Under the pieces are notes generated by a model. The model was not told the origin of the DNA and searched no databases. It was given only the letters and a program-made list of their open reading frames with translations. Positions 26,586-35,513 of a stretch of 64,000 nucleotides of DNA are shown here, one piece after another (the first letter of the stretch is position 1; every line of letters begins with the position of its first letter). The stretch is from Actinokineospora sp. NBRC 105648. Lineage in GTDB: Bacteria > Actinomycetota > Actinomycetes > Mycobacteriales > Pseudonocardiaceae. The translations under genes and the position numbers were made by a program. Location: NCBI RefSeq assembly GCF_030269645.1, contig NZ_BSTR01000028.1:1-64000 (forward strand), read 5' to 3'.

Positions 26586-26754
26586 CGGTCCCGCTTCCAC
26601 TTCTCGGTCACTTTCCGTTCCATTCTGGCGGAACCGGCGAGCACGTGGGCGCCCGACCCGCGACCCTGTGGACAACTCGCCCTGTGGACAACTCCCGGCA
26701 CGCGTCCGCCGGACGTGCGATAAAGGTCCCCACCCGAGCGGAACGGAGGAACCG

Positions 26755-27489
26755 ATGCGGATCGGCCTGTTCGTCACCTGCTTCAACGACACGCTGTTCC
26801 CCGCGTCGGCGCGCGCCGTGGTGCGGGTGCTGGAGCGGTTGGGCCACGAGGTGGTCTTCCCCCGGTCGCAGACCTGCTGCGGCCAGCTGCACTTCAACAC
26901 CGGCTACCAGCGCGAGTGCGTCCCGCTGGTGGCCAAGTTCGCCGCCGACTTCGCCGACCTCGACCACGTGGTGTCACCATCGGCGTCCTGCGTGGCCATG
27001 GTCCGCGAGCACCACCCCCGGGTCGCCGAGGTCGCCCGCGACCCGGGCCTGGCCAGGGCCGTCGCCGAGACCGCGCCCCGGGTCCGCGAGTTCACCGAGT
27101 TCCTGGTCGACGTCCTGGGCGTCACCGACGTGGGCGCAACCTTCGCGCACCGGGTCACCTACCACCCGACCTGCCACGGCCTGCGTGTCCTCGGCTTGGC
27201 CGACCGCCCCACCGCGCTGCTGCGCGCCGTCCGCGGCCTGCGCCTGCTGGACTTACCGGAGGCGACGCAGTGCTGCGGCTTCGGCGGCACCTTCGCCCTC
27301 AAGAACGCCGACACCTCGGTCGCCATGGGCGCGGACAAGGCCCGGCACGTGGTCGACACCGGCGCCGAGGTGCTGGCCGCGGTGGACAACTCCTGCCTGA
27401 TGCACGTCGGCGGCCTCCTCTCCCGCAACCGCTCGGCGGTGCGGGTCATGCACGTGGCCGAGATCCTGGCGAACGGAGCGGACGCGTGA
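26755..27489 (+). CDS. lutA: Lactate utilisation protein A (CCG-domain Fe-S oxidoreductase subunit)
   Basis: A 244-residue cytoplasmic subunit of the LutABC L-lactate oxidation complex. It contains two Cys-rich CCG domains: [11 protein letters not shown] with SPSASC in the first half, and YHPTCHGLR with [11 protein letters not shown] in the second. These ligate Fe-S clusters. ATG 26755 has a strong GGAGG five bases upstream. The end overlaps lutB by four bases (GTGA). The first gene of the operon, divergent from tex, with the promoter within 26586-26754. Confidence 0.92.
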   Translation: MRIGLFVTCFNDTLFPASARAVVRVLERLGHEVVFPRSQTCCGQLHFNTGYQRECVPLVAKFAADFADLDHVVSPSASCVAMVREHHPRVAEVARDPGLARAVAETAPRVREFTEFLVDVLGVTDVGATFAHRVTYHPTCHGLRVLGLADRPTALLRAVRGLRLLDLPEATQCCGFGGTFALKNADTSVAMGADKARHVVDTGAEVLAAVDNSCLMHVGGLLSRNRSAVRVMHVAEILANGADA

Positions 27490-28919
27490 GTGGAGTGTGG
27501 ATGGGCATGCCCGCCTTCCCCGAGGCCGCGCGCACCGCGCTGGCCGACGGGCAGCTGCGCGCCAACCTGCGCACGGCGACGGGCACGATCCGGGCGAAAC
27601 GCGCCGCCGTCGTCGCCGAGCGCGCTGACTGGGAGCAGCTGCGCGAGGCGGGCCGCGCCATCAAGGACCAGGCACTGCACGACCTCGACACCCACCTGCT
27701 CAGGCTGGAGGAGCAGGTCACCGCGGCCGGGGGAGTCGTGCACTGGGCCCGCGACGCCGCCGAGGCCAACCGGATCGTGGTCGGGCTCGTGCGCGCCGCG
27801 GCCGCCGACGAGGTGGTCAAGGTCAAGTCCATGGCCACCCAGGAGATCGAGCTCAACGAGGCACTGGCCGCCGCCGGGATCACCGCGCACGAGACCGACC
27901 TGGCCGAGCTGATCGTCCAACTGGGACACGACCGGCCGTCGCACATCCTGGTCCCGGCCATCCACCGCAACCGGTCCCAGATCCGCGACCTGTTCCAGCG
28001 CGAGATGCCCGACGCCCCACCGGGCCTCACCGACGACCCGGTCGCCCTCGCCGGCGCCGCCCGCGAGCACCTGCGCCGCAAGTTCCTCGCCGCCCGCGTC
28101 GCGATCTCCGGCGCGAACTTCGCGGTGGCCGAGACGGGCTCGCTCGTGGTGGTGGAGTCCGAGGGCAACGGCCGCATGTGCCTCACCCTGCCGGAGGTGC
28201 TGATCAGCGTCGTCGGCATCGAGAAGGTCATCCCCACCTGGCAAGACCTGGAGGTGATGCTCCAACTCCTCCCGCGCTCGGCCACCGGCGAGCGCATGAA
28301 CCCCTACACCACGATCTGGCGGGGCACCACCCCCGGCGACGGCCCCCGCGAGTTCCACCTGGTGCTGCTGGACAACGGCCGCACAGCCGCCCTGGCCGAC
28401 GAGATCGGCCGCGACGCCCTGCGCTGCATCCGCTGCTCGGCCTGCCTGAACGTCTGCCCCGTCTACGAACGCACCGGCGGCCACGCCTACGGCTCGGTCT
28501 ACCCCGGCCCCATCGGCGCCATCCTCACCCCCCAACTGAGGGGAGTGGACGCCGACCCGGTGGCCAAGAGCCTCCCCTACGCCTCCACCCTCTGCGGCGC
28601 CTGCTACGAGGTCTGCCCGGTCATGATCGACATACCGAAGGCCCTCGTCCACCTCCGCGCCAAGGTCGTGGACGCCAACCGCGCCAACCCATCCCCAGAA
28701 CGCACCGCCATGAAGGTGGCCGCCTGGATCTTCGCTCGCACCCGAAGGCTCGAACTGCTGCAGCGACTCACCGCCCGCGTCGCAAGCCTCCTGTTCCGCA
28801 AACCAACCATCACCCGCCTCCCACCCCCACTGTCCCGCTGGACCGAAACCCGCGACGCCCCCACCCCACCCCCAGAACCCTTCCGCGACTGGTGGTCCCG
28901 CACCCGAGAGGAGCCCTGA
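27486..28919 (+). CDS. lutB: Lactate utilisation iron-sulfur protein B
   Basis: A 477-residue electron-transfer subunit of LutABC. The N-terminal LUD domain (about 60-290, with ANFAVAETGSLVVVESEGN) is followed by two 4Fe-4S motifs, CIRCSACLNVCPVY and CGACYEVCPVMID, then a basic C-terminus. The GTG start overlaps the lutA stop. lutC begins three bases after the stop, so the three genes form a tight operon for oxidising L-lactate to pyruvate with electrons going to the respiratory chain. Confidence 0.94.
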   Translation: MSGVWMGMPAFPEAARTALADGQLRANLRTATGTIRAKRAAVVAERADWEQLREAGRAIKDQALHDLDTHLLRLEEQVTAAGGVVHWARDAAEANRIVVGLVRAAAADEVVKVKSMATQEIELNEALAAAGITAHETDLAELIVQLGHDRPSHILVPAIHRNRSQIRDLFQREMPDAPPGLTDDPVALAGAAREHLRRKFLAARVAISGANFAVAETGSLVVVESEGNGRMCLTLPEVLISVVGIEKVIPTWQDLEVMLQLLPRSATGERMNPYTTIWRGTTPGDGPREFHLVLLDNGRTAALADEIGRDALRCIRCSACLNVCPVYERTGGHAYGSVYPGPIGAILTPQLRGVDADPVAKSLPYASTLCGACYEVCPVMIDIPKALVHLRAKVVDANRANPSPERTAMKVAAWIFARTRRLELLQRLTARVASLLFRKPTITRLPPPLSRWTETRDAPTPPPEPFRDWWSRTREEP

Positions 28920-28922
28920 CCC

Positions 28923-29594
28923 GTGGACGCCAAGTCGGAAATACTCTCCCGCATCCGCACGGCCCTAGGCCCGGACCGCACCCCCGTCGACGTCCCCCGC
29001 ACCTACACCCGAACAACCCCCGAAACCGACGACATCCCAACCCTCTTCGCCACCCGCGCCGCCGACTACCAAGCCCGAGTCCGCCGAGTCACGGCCCAAC
29101 CCACCCTGGCCGGTCCGGGCGGGCCGACCGCGCTCATCCCCTTCGACCCGGTCCCGGTAGCAGCAGCCATCACCGACCTGCTCAAGACAACCCACGTCCG
29201 ATCGCTGGTCGTTCCCGCGGACTTCCCCGAAGCCTTGCTGCCCCAAGACAACTACGTCATCCGGCGAGACGACCCACCGCTCCCAGTAGCCGACCTCGAC
29301 ACCACCGACGCGGTCCTCACCGGCTGCGCCGCCGCCATAGCCGAAACCGGCACCATCATCCTCAACGCCGGTCCACTACAGGGCCGCCGAGCCCTGACCC
29401 TCATCCCAGACACCCACCTCTGCCTGGTGCGAGCGGACCAGATAGTCGGCACCGTCCCAGAAGCATTGTCCACTGTGGATGCAACCGCTCCGCTGACCTG
29501 GATCAGCGGCCCCTCGGCAACCAGCGACATAGAACTGCACCGAGTAGAAGGAGTCCACGGCCCAAGAACCCTCCTAATCCTGATCATCGACTAG
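28923..29594 (+). CDS. lutC: Lactate utilisation protein C (LUD domain)
   Basis: A 223-residue single LUD-domain protein. Late conserved segments CAAAIAETGTIILNAGP and LCLVRADQIVGTVPEAL match LutC/YkgG. It follows lutB by three bases with GAGG before the GTG start. Third subunit of the lactate oxidation complex. Confidence 0.93.
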   Translation: MDAKSEILSRIRTALGPDRTPVDVPRTYTRTTPETDDIPTLFATRAADYQARVRRVTAQPTLAGPGGPTALIPFDPVPVAAAITDLLKTTHVRSLVVPADFPEALLPQDNYVIRRDDPPLPVADLDTTDAVLTGCAAAIAETGTIILNAGPLQGRRALTLIPDTHLCLVRADQIVGTVPEALSTVDATAPLTWISGPSATSDIELHRVEGVHGPRTLLILIID

Positions 29595-29745
29595 CCGCCC
29601 GCACCGAGCCGCCCACGCTGAGCTGCCCGAACCGGGCCGCCCGAACCGAGCCGGCCACACTGAACCGCCCGAACTGAGCCGTCGCACCGAGCCGCCCGAA
29701 GTGGGTCGCCCGAACTGAGCCGCCACCACCAAACCACCAAAGGTT
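29595..29745. repeat. Degenerate ~17-bp tandem repeats after lutC
   Basis: Repeated GAGCCGCCCGAAC/CTGA-like words (about eight imperfect copies) follow the lutC stop directly. No gene is seen. The tract ends about 40 bases before the type B element. Confidence 0.6.
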
Positions 29746-29786
29746 CGAAGCCTCGGTCCCACCAACCGAACTCGCGCAACAAACCT

Positions 29787-29928
29787 GCTGGATTGGGTGG
29801 ACCTGCTTTGTTCGGGGAGAAAAGAGGCGCTAGCCTGGCCCAGGCGTGGGTGATCCCTTCCCCACCCGCTTCACCCCGGCGCCTCTTTTCTTAGGGGCCC
29901 CGAACAAAGCAGGTCCACCCAATCCAGC
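29787..29928 (+). repeat. Inverted-repeat element, type B, copy 1
   Basis: Outer arms start GCTGGATTGGGTGGACCTGC and end CCACCCAATCCAGC and pair perfectly over about 31 bases. Inner arms are GAAAAGAGGCGC and GCGCCTCTTTTC. CGCTA on the left and TAGGGGCCCCG on the right are kept from type A while the stems differ on both sides. It lies 193 bases past lutC on the same strand. Confidence 0.9.
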
Positions 29929-30221
29929 ACCCCCACCCACCCGCGCCCCCCACCAGGGCAGGCCGCCAGCCGAAGACGACCCAAGCCCAGCGGGACCCAG
30001 CCCAGCAACACGGAAGCCCAGCAACACGAAACACGCAAGCCCAACAGGCTGCCCCAACAGGCACCCCACTCAGCCCAATCCGCTCCACCCACAGTGGACA
30101 CCACTAGACCAACCGGATCGCACCCACCACCCTCTCCGGTGGTCCCGCCCCGCACCCATTGTCCCGCCGCCCGTCCACGGCGAACCATTCCGCCCGACAT
30201 CCCAGCCCGATCGGAGTGCCC
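29929..30221. other. Low-complexity Pro-coding-like spacer before the VWA gene
   Basis: C-rich spacer with CCCAGCAACAC repeats (30001-30030) and CCCAACAGGC repeats (30040-30062). The frames through it look like background. GGAG at 30213 is the ribosome binding site of the next gene. Confidence 0.45.
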
Positions 30222-32084
30222 GTGCGGAAAACCCGAAGAACACCCCTGATCCTCACCGCCGCCATCCTCAGCTCCCTCGCCCTGACCACCCCCGCGACCG
30301 CCGACCCGGGCGTCACACCGTCCACTGTGGACCTCACGCTCGCGCCGGGGGCCACCGCCTCGGTGGGCAAGACCGTGCGCACGTCCGAGGTCCCGCAGAA
30401 CCCCGACCTCGTCCTGCTCGCCGACACCACCGGCAGCATGGGCGGCGCCATCGGCAACGTGCGGGCCAACGCGGGTGCCATCACCGCCGACGTGCTGGCC
30501 GCCCAGCCCACCGCCCGGTTCGGGGTCGCCGAGTTCAAGGACATCGCCGACGCCATCCCGTTCCGGGTCAACCAGCAGCTCACCGGCGACCCCGGCGCGG
30601 TCCAGGCGGGCATCAACCAGTGGGCGGCGGGCGGTGGCGGCGACTTCCCCGAGGACCAGATCAACGCCCTCTACCGGATCGCCACCGGCGACATCGCGTT
30701 CCGGCCGGGCAGCACCCGGATCGTCGCCATCTTCGGTGACGCGCCGTCGCACGACCCCAGTGGTGGGCACACCCTCGCCGCCGCCATCGCCGCCCTCAAC
30801 GCCGCGAGCGTGCGCGTGATCGCGGTCAACGTCGGCAACCTCGACTCCGCCGGTCAGGCCACCGCGCTGGTCAACGCCACCGGCGGCGTCCTGCTCAACA
30901 ACGTCCCGTCGAACCAGGTCTCCCAGGCCATCCTCGACGGCATCCGCGCCATCCAGGTCACGGTCGAGCCGGTCGTCACCACCTGCGCCCCGCAACTGAC
31001 CCTCACCAACAGCCCGACGTCGGTCACGGTCACCAGTGGTGACGCCGCCACCTTCGCCGAGACCGTCGCGGTCAGCCCCTCCGCCGCCCCCGGCGACTAC
31101 ACCTGCCAGGTCGACTACCTCGTCGGCGGCGTGTCCCAGGGCTTCGTCGAGACCACCACCGTCCGGGTGCTGGGCCTCTCCGTCAACGACGTCACCCTGG
31201 TCGAGCCCGACTCCGGCCCGGCCACCGCGACCTTCACCGTCTCGCTCACCGGCCCCTCGCCGAGCCCGGTCACCGTCGACTTCGTCACGGCCAACGCCTC
31301 CGCGACCGCCCCCGCCGACTACACCGCCGCCACCGGCAGCCTCACCTTCGCCCCCGGCGAGCTGAGCAGGCCCGTGGCCGTCACCGTCCTCGGCGACACC
31401 CTCGACGAGCTCACCGAGAACTTCCGCGTCACCCTCGCCAACGCGACCGGCGCGGGAATCCTGCGCGCCACCGGCACGGGCACGATCACCGACGGGGACC
31501 GCGACGGCGGCTTCACCTGCGCGGCCACGGCCGCGGCGGTCCTGGGCAGCACGGCCGCCGCCGCCAACCCGCCCAACAACCCGTGCGCCACCGACAGCAA
31601 GCTCGTCCCGACGGTCAGCCTGCTCGGCGTCCGGGTCGACGGTCTCTCCGGCAGCACCGACCTGTTCCCGGCCAACCAGGAGACCGCGCCCGGCCCGGGC
31701 GACGGCGCGCAGTCCGAGGCGTCGGTGAACGCGGCGACGGTCAGCCTGCTCGGCCTGGCGAACATCCAGCTCGGCGACATCCACGCCGAGGCCGGGCTCA
31801 CCTGCGTGGCAGGACCGGGCGGCCTGACCCCGGTGTCGCACAGCAGTTCCAGCGTCGCCACGCTGCGGATCAACGGCGCCCCGATCACCGTCGGCACCCG
31901 GCCGCTGACCATCCCGCTGGTGGTCGGCTCGCTGCGGCTCAACAGCAGCACCGAGGTCAACGGCCAGCTCGTCCGCCAGGCCGTGGTCCTGGACACCCCG
32001 CTGACCCGGGTGGTGCTCGCCGAGGTCAAGGTCGGCCTGCACGGCACCGCGACCCACCCGGCGGGCAATCCCTGCCGCCGCTGA
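30222..32084 (+). CDS. Secreted VWA / Calx-beta / choice-of-anchor-P-like protein
   Basis: A 620-residue exported protein. Signal peptide (LILTAAILSSLALTTPATA), then a von Willebrand A domain whose metal site begins DTTGSMG (Asp68) at about 60-260. A Cys-containing Ig-like segment follows, then a Calx-beta repeat (about 325-425, with DYTAATGSLTFAPGE and ELTENFRVTL). The C-terminal part (about 430-620) resembles choice-of-anchor-P proteins: NGAPITVGTRPLTIPL and LRLNSSTEVNGQL. No membrane anchor or sorting motif is seen at the C-terminus. GTG 30222 has CGGAG six bases upstream. Two shorter choice-of-anchor-P-like genes lie at 45723 and 48589. Confidence 0.8.
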   Translation: MRKTRRTPLILTAAILSSLALTTPATADPGVTPSTVDLTLAPGATASVGKTVRTSEVPQNPDLVLLADTTGSMGGAIGNVRANAGAITADVLAAQPTARFGVAEFKDIADAIPFRVNQQLTGDPGAVQAGINQWAAGGGGDFPEDQINALYRIATGDIAFRPGSTRIVAIFGDAPSHDPSGGHTLAAAIAALNAASVRVIAVNVGNLDSAGQATALVNATGGVLLNNVPSNQVSQAILDGIRAIQVTVEPVVTTCAPQLTLTNSPTSVTVTSGDAATFAETVAVSPSAAPGDYTCQVDYLVGGVSQGFVETTTVRVLGLSVNDVTLVEPDSGPATATFTVSLTGPSPSPVTVDFVTANASATAPADYTAATGSLTFAPGELSRPVAVTVLGDTLDELTENFRVTLANATGAGILRATGTGTITDGDRDGGFTCAATAAAVLGSTAAAANPPNNPCATDSKLVPTVSLLGVRVDGLSGSTDLFPANQETAPGPGDGAQSEASVNAATVSLLGLANIQLGDIHAEAGLTCVAGPGGLTPVSHSSSSVATLRINGAPITVGTRPLTIPLVVGSLRLNSSTEVNGQLVRQAVVLDTPLTRVVLAEVKVGLHGTATHPAGNPCRR

Positions 32085-32113
32085 TCAGCGGGAAAGCAGT
32101 ACAGCCGGAAAGA

Positions 32114-32153
32114 AGAAGGGCCCCGCGCAGGCGAACCGGCGCGGGGCCCTTCT
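32114..32153. terminator. Bidirectional terminator between the VWA and cold-shock genes
   Basis: GAAGGGCCCCGCGC at 32115-32128 pairs with GCGCGGGGCCCTTC at 32139-32152, flanked by A and T runs on both sides. It separates convergent genes and can serve both. Confidence 0.88.
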
Positions 32154-32163
32154 CAGGTCATGC

Positions 32164-32367
32164 TCAGACGATGGTCACGCCAGTCGCCTGCGGGCCCTTC
32201 GCGCCCTGGCCGACCTCGTAGCGCACCTTCTGGTTCTCCTCCAGCGTGCGGAAGCCGTTCGACTGAATCTCCGAGTAGTGCACGAACACGTCGGAGCCGC
32301 CGTCATCGGGAGCGATGAACCCGAAGCCCTTCTCCGAGTTGAACCACTTGACGGTGCCCTGGGCCAT
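32164..32367 (-). CDS. cspA: Cold-shock domain protein
   Basis: A 67-residue single cold-shock domain, an RNA chaperone. It starts [20 protein letters not shown] and contains the RNP2 motif (VFVHYSEI) with the usual Phe/His residues. AGGAGA lies nine bases upstream. Length and sequence are typical of actinobacterial CspA-type proteins. It stands alone after a shared terminator. Confidence 0.96.
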   Translation of the reverse strand: MAQGTVKWFNSEKGFGFIAPDDGGSDVFVHYSEIQSNGFRTLEENQKVRYEVGQGAKGPQATGVTIV

Positions 32368-32547
32368 GCTTATCTCCTAGCCATGCTGCTGGAGGCGACC
32401 GCTGGTGCGGACACCCCGGCCACGCGAACCACCGTGCTCAGTGGTGACTCGTGGTGACTCACCAAGGCGATCCGGGCGACCACAGCCAGTCAACCACAAG
32501 GAGCCGACACTGGGCGAGATCCCAAAGCGTGCTTCACGCGGAGGGGT

Positions 32548-32922
32548 TCACCGCCGGGAAGCCAACGCGGACAACGCGCACAGCCCGCCCCACACCCCGG
32601 CGACCAACGCCGCCTTGCGCCGGGTGTCGGCGTCGGGCAGGCCGACACCGAACCCGATGGCGTCCCCCACGTCGGAGGCCACCCGCACCGCGATGGCCGC
32701 GCGCAGCGGCGTGCCCGCGGGCGCGAACGCCATCGCCAGCCCGCTCGCGATGTCCCGGATCCCGATGCTCCTGGTCAGCAGCGCCACACCGGTCGAGGGC
32801 TCGCCCTTCGCGTCGGTCAGGCCGGTGGGTCCGGCCATCAGGGCCGGTCGCACGGTCACGGCCACCCCGTAGGCCGCGGTGGCGAGCCCGAGGGCTCGCG
32901 GGAACCAGGTCAGCTTCGCCAT
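32548..32922 (-). CDS. Small membrane protein, DUF4267-like
   Basis: A 124-residue protein with three to four hydrophobic segments. TRSIGIRDIASGLAM and RVASDVGDAIGFG follow the pattern of DUF4267 proteins (G-R-E/D..SG, then R..D..D). It starts 10 bases after the stop of the TetR gene and reads in the same direction, so the two form an operon likely controlled by the operators at 33508-33542. Function unknown. Confidence 0.6.
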   Translation of the reverse strand: MAKLTWFPRALGLATAAYGVAVTVRPALMAGPTGLTDAKGEPSTGVALLTRSIGIRDIASGLAMAFAPAGTPLRAAIAVRVASDVGDAIGFGVGLPDADTRRKAALVAGVWGGLCALSALASRR

Positions 32923-32931
32923 GCCCGGAGG

Positions 32932-33507
32932 CTACCCAGCGGGCGCGTCGAGCACCCCTCGAAGCGCCTCGGCGAACGAGCGGCGGAAATCCGCGCCTGC
33001 CAGCGGCACCCGCCCGGCGCCCGCCAGCCGGTCGAAGATCATCCCGTCGAGGAAGGCCACCAGCGCCCGACCCTGCCGCTCGGGGTCGGTCGCGCCCGCG
33101 GCGGCCAGCAGCGCGGCGGCCAGCTCCCGGTAGCGCTCGCCGACGGCGACCAGCGCGGCCCGCAGCTCCGGGCGCCGAGTCGCTTCCAGGGAGAGCTCGT
33201 AGCGGGCCAGCATCCGGTCCCGGTTGACCGTCACCGCGCGCTCGGCCATGCCCGCCATCAACGCCGCCAGCCGCTCGGCGTCGATCCGCGCGGGCACCGG
33301 GGTGACCGGAGCCAGCTCGTCGGTGTCCAGTGCCGCCAACCGCTCCACCGTCGCGGCCAAGAGCGCCTGCCTGGTGCGGAAGTAGTAGGAGCACGACCCC
33401 TCCGGCAGGCCCGCCGCGCGATCCACCGCCCGGTGCGTCAGCCCGCGCATGCCCTCGCGGGCGAGCGTGGCGATCGCCACGTCGGTGATCTGGTCTCGTC
33501 GGTCCAC
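32932..33507 (-). CDS. TetR-family repressor
   Basis: A 191-residue regulator. The N-terminal HTH reads ITDVAIATLAREGMRGLTHRAV, continuing DRAAGLPEGSCSYYFRTRQAL. The C-terminal domain has the TetR_C layout, with AALVAFLDGMIFDRLAG. The frame is open far upstream, but GTG 33507 starts just before the HTH, which is normal for the family. It is divergent from an FAD monooxygenase, with two palindromic operators between them, so it very likely represses both itself and the monooxygenase and responds to an aromatic or hydrophobic ligand. Confidence 0.9.
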   Translation of the reverse strand: MDRRDQITDVAIATLAREGMRGLTHRAVDRAAGLPEGSCSYYFRTRQALLAATVERLAALDTDELAPVTPVPARIDAERLAALMAGMAERAVTVNRDRMLARYELSLEATRRPELRAALVAVGERYRELAAALLAAAGATDPERQGRALVAFLDGMIFDRLAGAGRVPLAGADFRRSFAEALRGVLDAPAG

Positions 33508-33542
33508 CTCTACAAGGGTAGAGTCCTCTACAGATGTAGAGG
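33508..33542. promoter_or_regulatory. Two palindromic operators between TetR and the monooxygenase
   Basis: CTCTAC-AAGG-GTAGAG at 33508-33523 and CCTCTACA-GA-TGTAGAGG at 33525-33542, one base apart. Both share the CTCTAC half-site. The first abuts the TetR start codon and the second overlaps the monooxygenase ribosome binding site (GGAGG at 33541), so binding would block both genes. Confidence 0.75.
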
Positions 33543-33550
33543 AGGCGGAC

Positions 33551-34627
33551 ATGCGGACAGCGGCAGTGGTCGGCGGCGGGATCGCCGGTCTCGCGGTGGC
33601 CACCGGGCTCACCGCGCGGGGGTGGCGGGTGCGGGTCTTCGAACAGGCGGCCACGTTCGACGAGGTCGGGGCCGGGATCTCGATCTGGGGCAACGCATTG
33701 CACGCGCTCGACGCACTCGACCTTGGGGAACAGGTGCGCGCGGCCGGTGCGCACCCGGGGCGCGGCGGGTTCCGGGACCGCCGCGGCCGGTGGATCGCGC
33801 GCGGAGTCGGGTCGGCGGACGAACTGGTCATACTGCACCGGGCAGACCTGCTGAAGATCCTCCTCGACGCCGTTCCGGCCGACGCCCTCCAGCCGGGAAC
33901 CCAGGTTGGCGACATCGAGCTGCGCGGTGGGAAGGCGGTCGTCGCGGGCGAGGAGTTTGACTTGCTGGTCGGCGCTGACGGCCTGCGCAGCACCGTCCGC
34001 GCCGCCTTCTGGCCAGACGCGCAGGCGCCCCGCTATACCGGCCACACCGCGTGGCGCACGGTCTTACCCGCGGCCGGGATCCCGGCGTTCGACGGCAGCG
34101 AGACCTGGGGCGACCGGCAGGTGGTCGGCGTCTTCCCGATGGGCGACGACCGGATCTACTGCTACGCCGCCGCGGTCCTTCCGCCCAACACCGTCTACGC
34201 CCACGGTGACCTGGAGGAGCTCCGCCGCCGCTTCGCCGACTGGCCGGATCCGATCCCGGCGATCCTGGCCGCCACGCAAGAGGTGCTCAGGCACGACCTG
34301 TACTACCTGCCACCCCTGCGCTCTTTCGTCCACGGCCCAGTAGCGCTAATCGGCGACGCCGCGCACGCCATGCCGCCCAACCTGGGACAGGGCGCCTGCC
34401 AAGCGCTGGAGGACGCGATCACGCTCGCCCGCACCGCCGACGACCTCGCCCGGTACGACGCCCTCCGCAGGCCCCGGTCGCAATCCATCGCCCGGCAGTC
34501 CAGGACCGCTGGCGTGCTCGCCCATTCCGCCGCCGCCCCGCTGCGCAACACCATCCTGCGACTGCTTCCCGACGCCGTCTTCCAGCGCTCACTCGCGCCA
34601 CTGCTGAACTGGCACCCACCCGCCTAG
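33551..34627 (+). CDS. FAD-dependent aromatic-type monooxygenase
   Basis: A 358-residue flavoprotein of the PHBH/salicylate hydroxylase-like family. The FAD-binding GxGxxG is AVVGGGIAGLAVATGL, the DG motif is LLVGADGLRSTVR and the GD motif is VALIGDAAHAMPPNLGQGA. The chain is short and lacks a long C-terminal domain. ATG 33551 follows AGAGGAGG. It is divergent from a TetR gene with shared operators, so it is probably induced by its substrate. The stop codon lies inside the left end of a MITE. Confidence 0.9.
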   Translation: MRTAAVVGGGIAGLAVATGLTARGWRVRVFEQAATFDEVGAGISIWGNALHALDALDLGEQVRAAGAHPGRGGFRDRRGRWIARGVGSADELVILHRADLLKILLDAVPADALQPGTQVGDIELRGGKAVVAGEEFDLLVGADGLRSTVRAAFWPDAQAPRYTGHTAWRTVLPAAGIPAFDGSETWGDRQVVGVFPMGDDRIYCYAAAVLPPNTVYAHGDLEELRRRFADWPDPIPAILAATQEVLRHDLYYLPPLRSFVHGPVALIGDAAHAMPPNLGQGACQALEDAITLARTADDLARYDALRRPRSQSIARQSRTAGVLAHSAAAPLRNTILRLLPDAVFQRSLAPLLNWHPPA

Positions 34628-34790
34628 GCGCTGTCCGGTGAGTCCGGCACGCGCTATCCGCGCCCGCGCGGCCCCTGGCCGCACGGACGGAAATCCCAAG
34701 TACGACCAGGTACGAGCGGCTTCCCGTCCGCGCGGCAGGAACCACGCGGATCATGAATCCCACGCACCAGATTCACCGGACAGCGCCTAG
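34624..34790. mobile_element. 167-bp MITE with 18-bp perfect terminal inverted repeats
   Basis: CTAGGCGCTGTCCGGTGA at 34624-34641 is exactly inverted at 34773-34790. Removing the flanking TA gives ends of GGCGCTGTCCGGTGA, similar to ends of actinobacterial IS5-type elements, which duplicate TA or CTAG-like targets. The interior holds further partial inverted repeats (GACGGGAA, CGCGCGG) but no open frame for a transposase. It supplies the stop codon of the upstream monooxygenase. Confidence 0.78.
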
Positions 34791-34805
34791 GGGAAGATCG
34801 GTGCT

Positions 34806-35513
34806 GTGCAGGCAGCCCAATCAGACCTCTGGCAGCAGATCTTCGGCGACCAGTGGGAACCGCCCGCGACCATGGTGCTGGTCACCGCCGCGATCGCGAT
34901 CGTCCTGGTCAGTGTCAACGTGCTCTGGCGGCCCGCCCGCAATGTGATCACCATCGTGCACGAGGCGGGCCACGCCCTGATCGCGGTGCTGGCGGGCAGG
35001 CGGCTCGCGGGCATCCGCCTGCACTCCGACACCTCCGGGGTCACCGTCTCGCGCGGCAAGCCGGAGGGGCCGGGGATGGTGTGCACCGCGCTCGCTGGCT
35101 ACGTCGCGCCGTCGCTGCTCGGCCTCGGGTTCGCCGCCCTGCTGGGCACCGACCGGGTCACCGCGGTGCTTGTCGTCTGCGCGGTCCTGCTCTTCGGTGT
35201 GCTGATCATGATCCGGAACGTCTACGGCGTGTTCTCCATCGTGGCCACCGGCGCGGTGCTCTTCGGCGTCTCTTGGCTGGCCTCCGAGGAGATCCAGGCC
35301 GCGTTCGCCTACCTGATCGCCTGGTTCCTGCTGCTCGGCGGCCTCCGCCCGGTGGCCGAGCTGCAGGCCAAGCGCCGGCGCGGGCACGCCCGCGACTCCG
35401 ACGCCGACCAGCTCGCCCGGCTCACCGGCGCCCCCGGGTTCTTCTGGGTCGGCACCTTCGCCCTGGTCAACCTGGGCGCGGTGCTGCTAGCGGCGGGCTG
35501 GCTGCTGCTCTAG
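34806..35513 (+). CDS. M50B-like membrane metalloprotease
   Basis: A 235-residue multi-pass membrane protein. The zinc motif is HEAGH in NVITIVHEAGHALIAVLAG, followed by SDTSGVTVSRG, as in the M50B-like family. Further helices include LVVCAVLLFGVLIMI and a late FALVNLGAVLLAAGWLLL. The late LRPVAELQ segment may stand in for the third metal ligand region. GTG 34806 begins 16 bases after the MITE, so the MITE end may contribute to its promoter. Function unknown; relatives may act in intramembrane proteolysis. Confidence 0.8.
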   Translation: MQAAQSDLWQQIFGDQWEPPATMVLVTAAIAIVLVSVNVLWRPARNVITIVHEAGHALIAVLAGRRLAGIRLHSDTSGVTVSRGKPEGPGMVCTALAGYVAPSLLGLGFAALLGTDRVTAVLVVCAVLLFGVLIMIRNVYGVFSIVATGAVLFGVSWLASEEIQAAFAYLIAWFLLLGGLRPVAELQAKRRRGHARDSDADQLARLTGAPGFFWVGTFALVNLGAVLLAAGWLLL

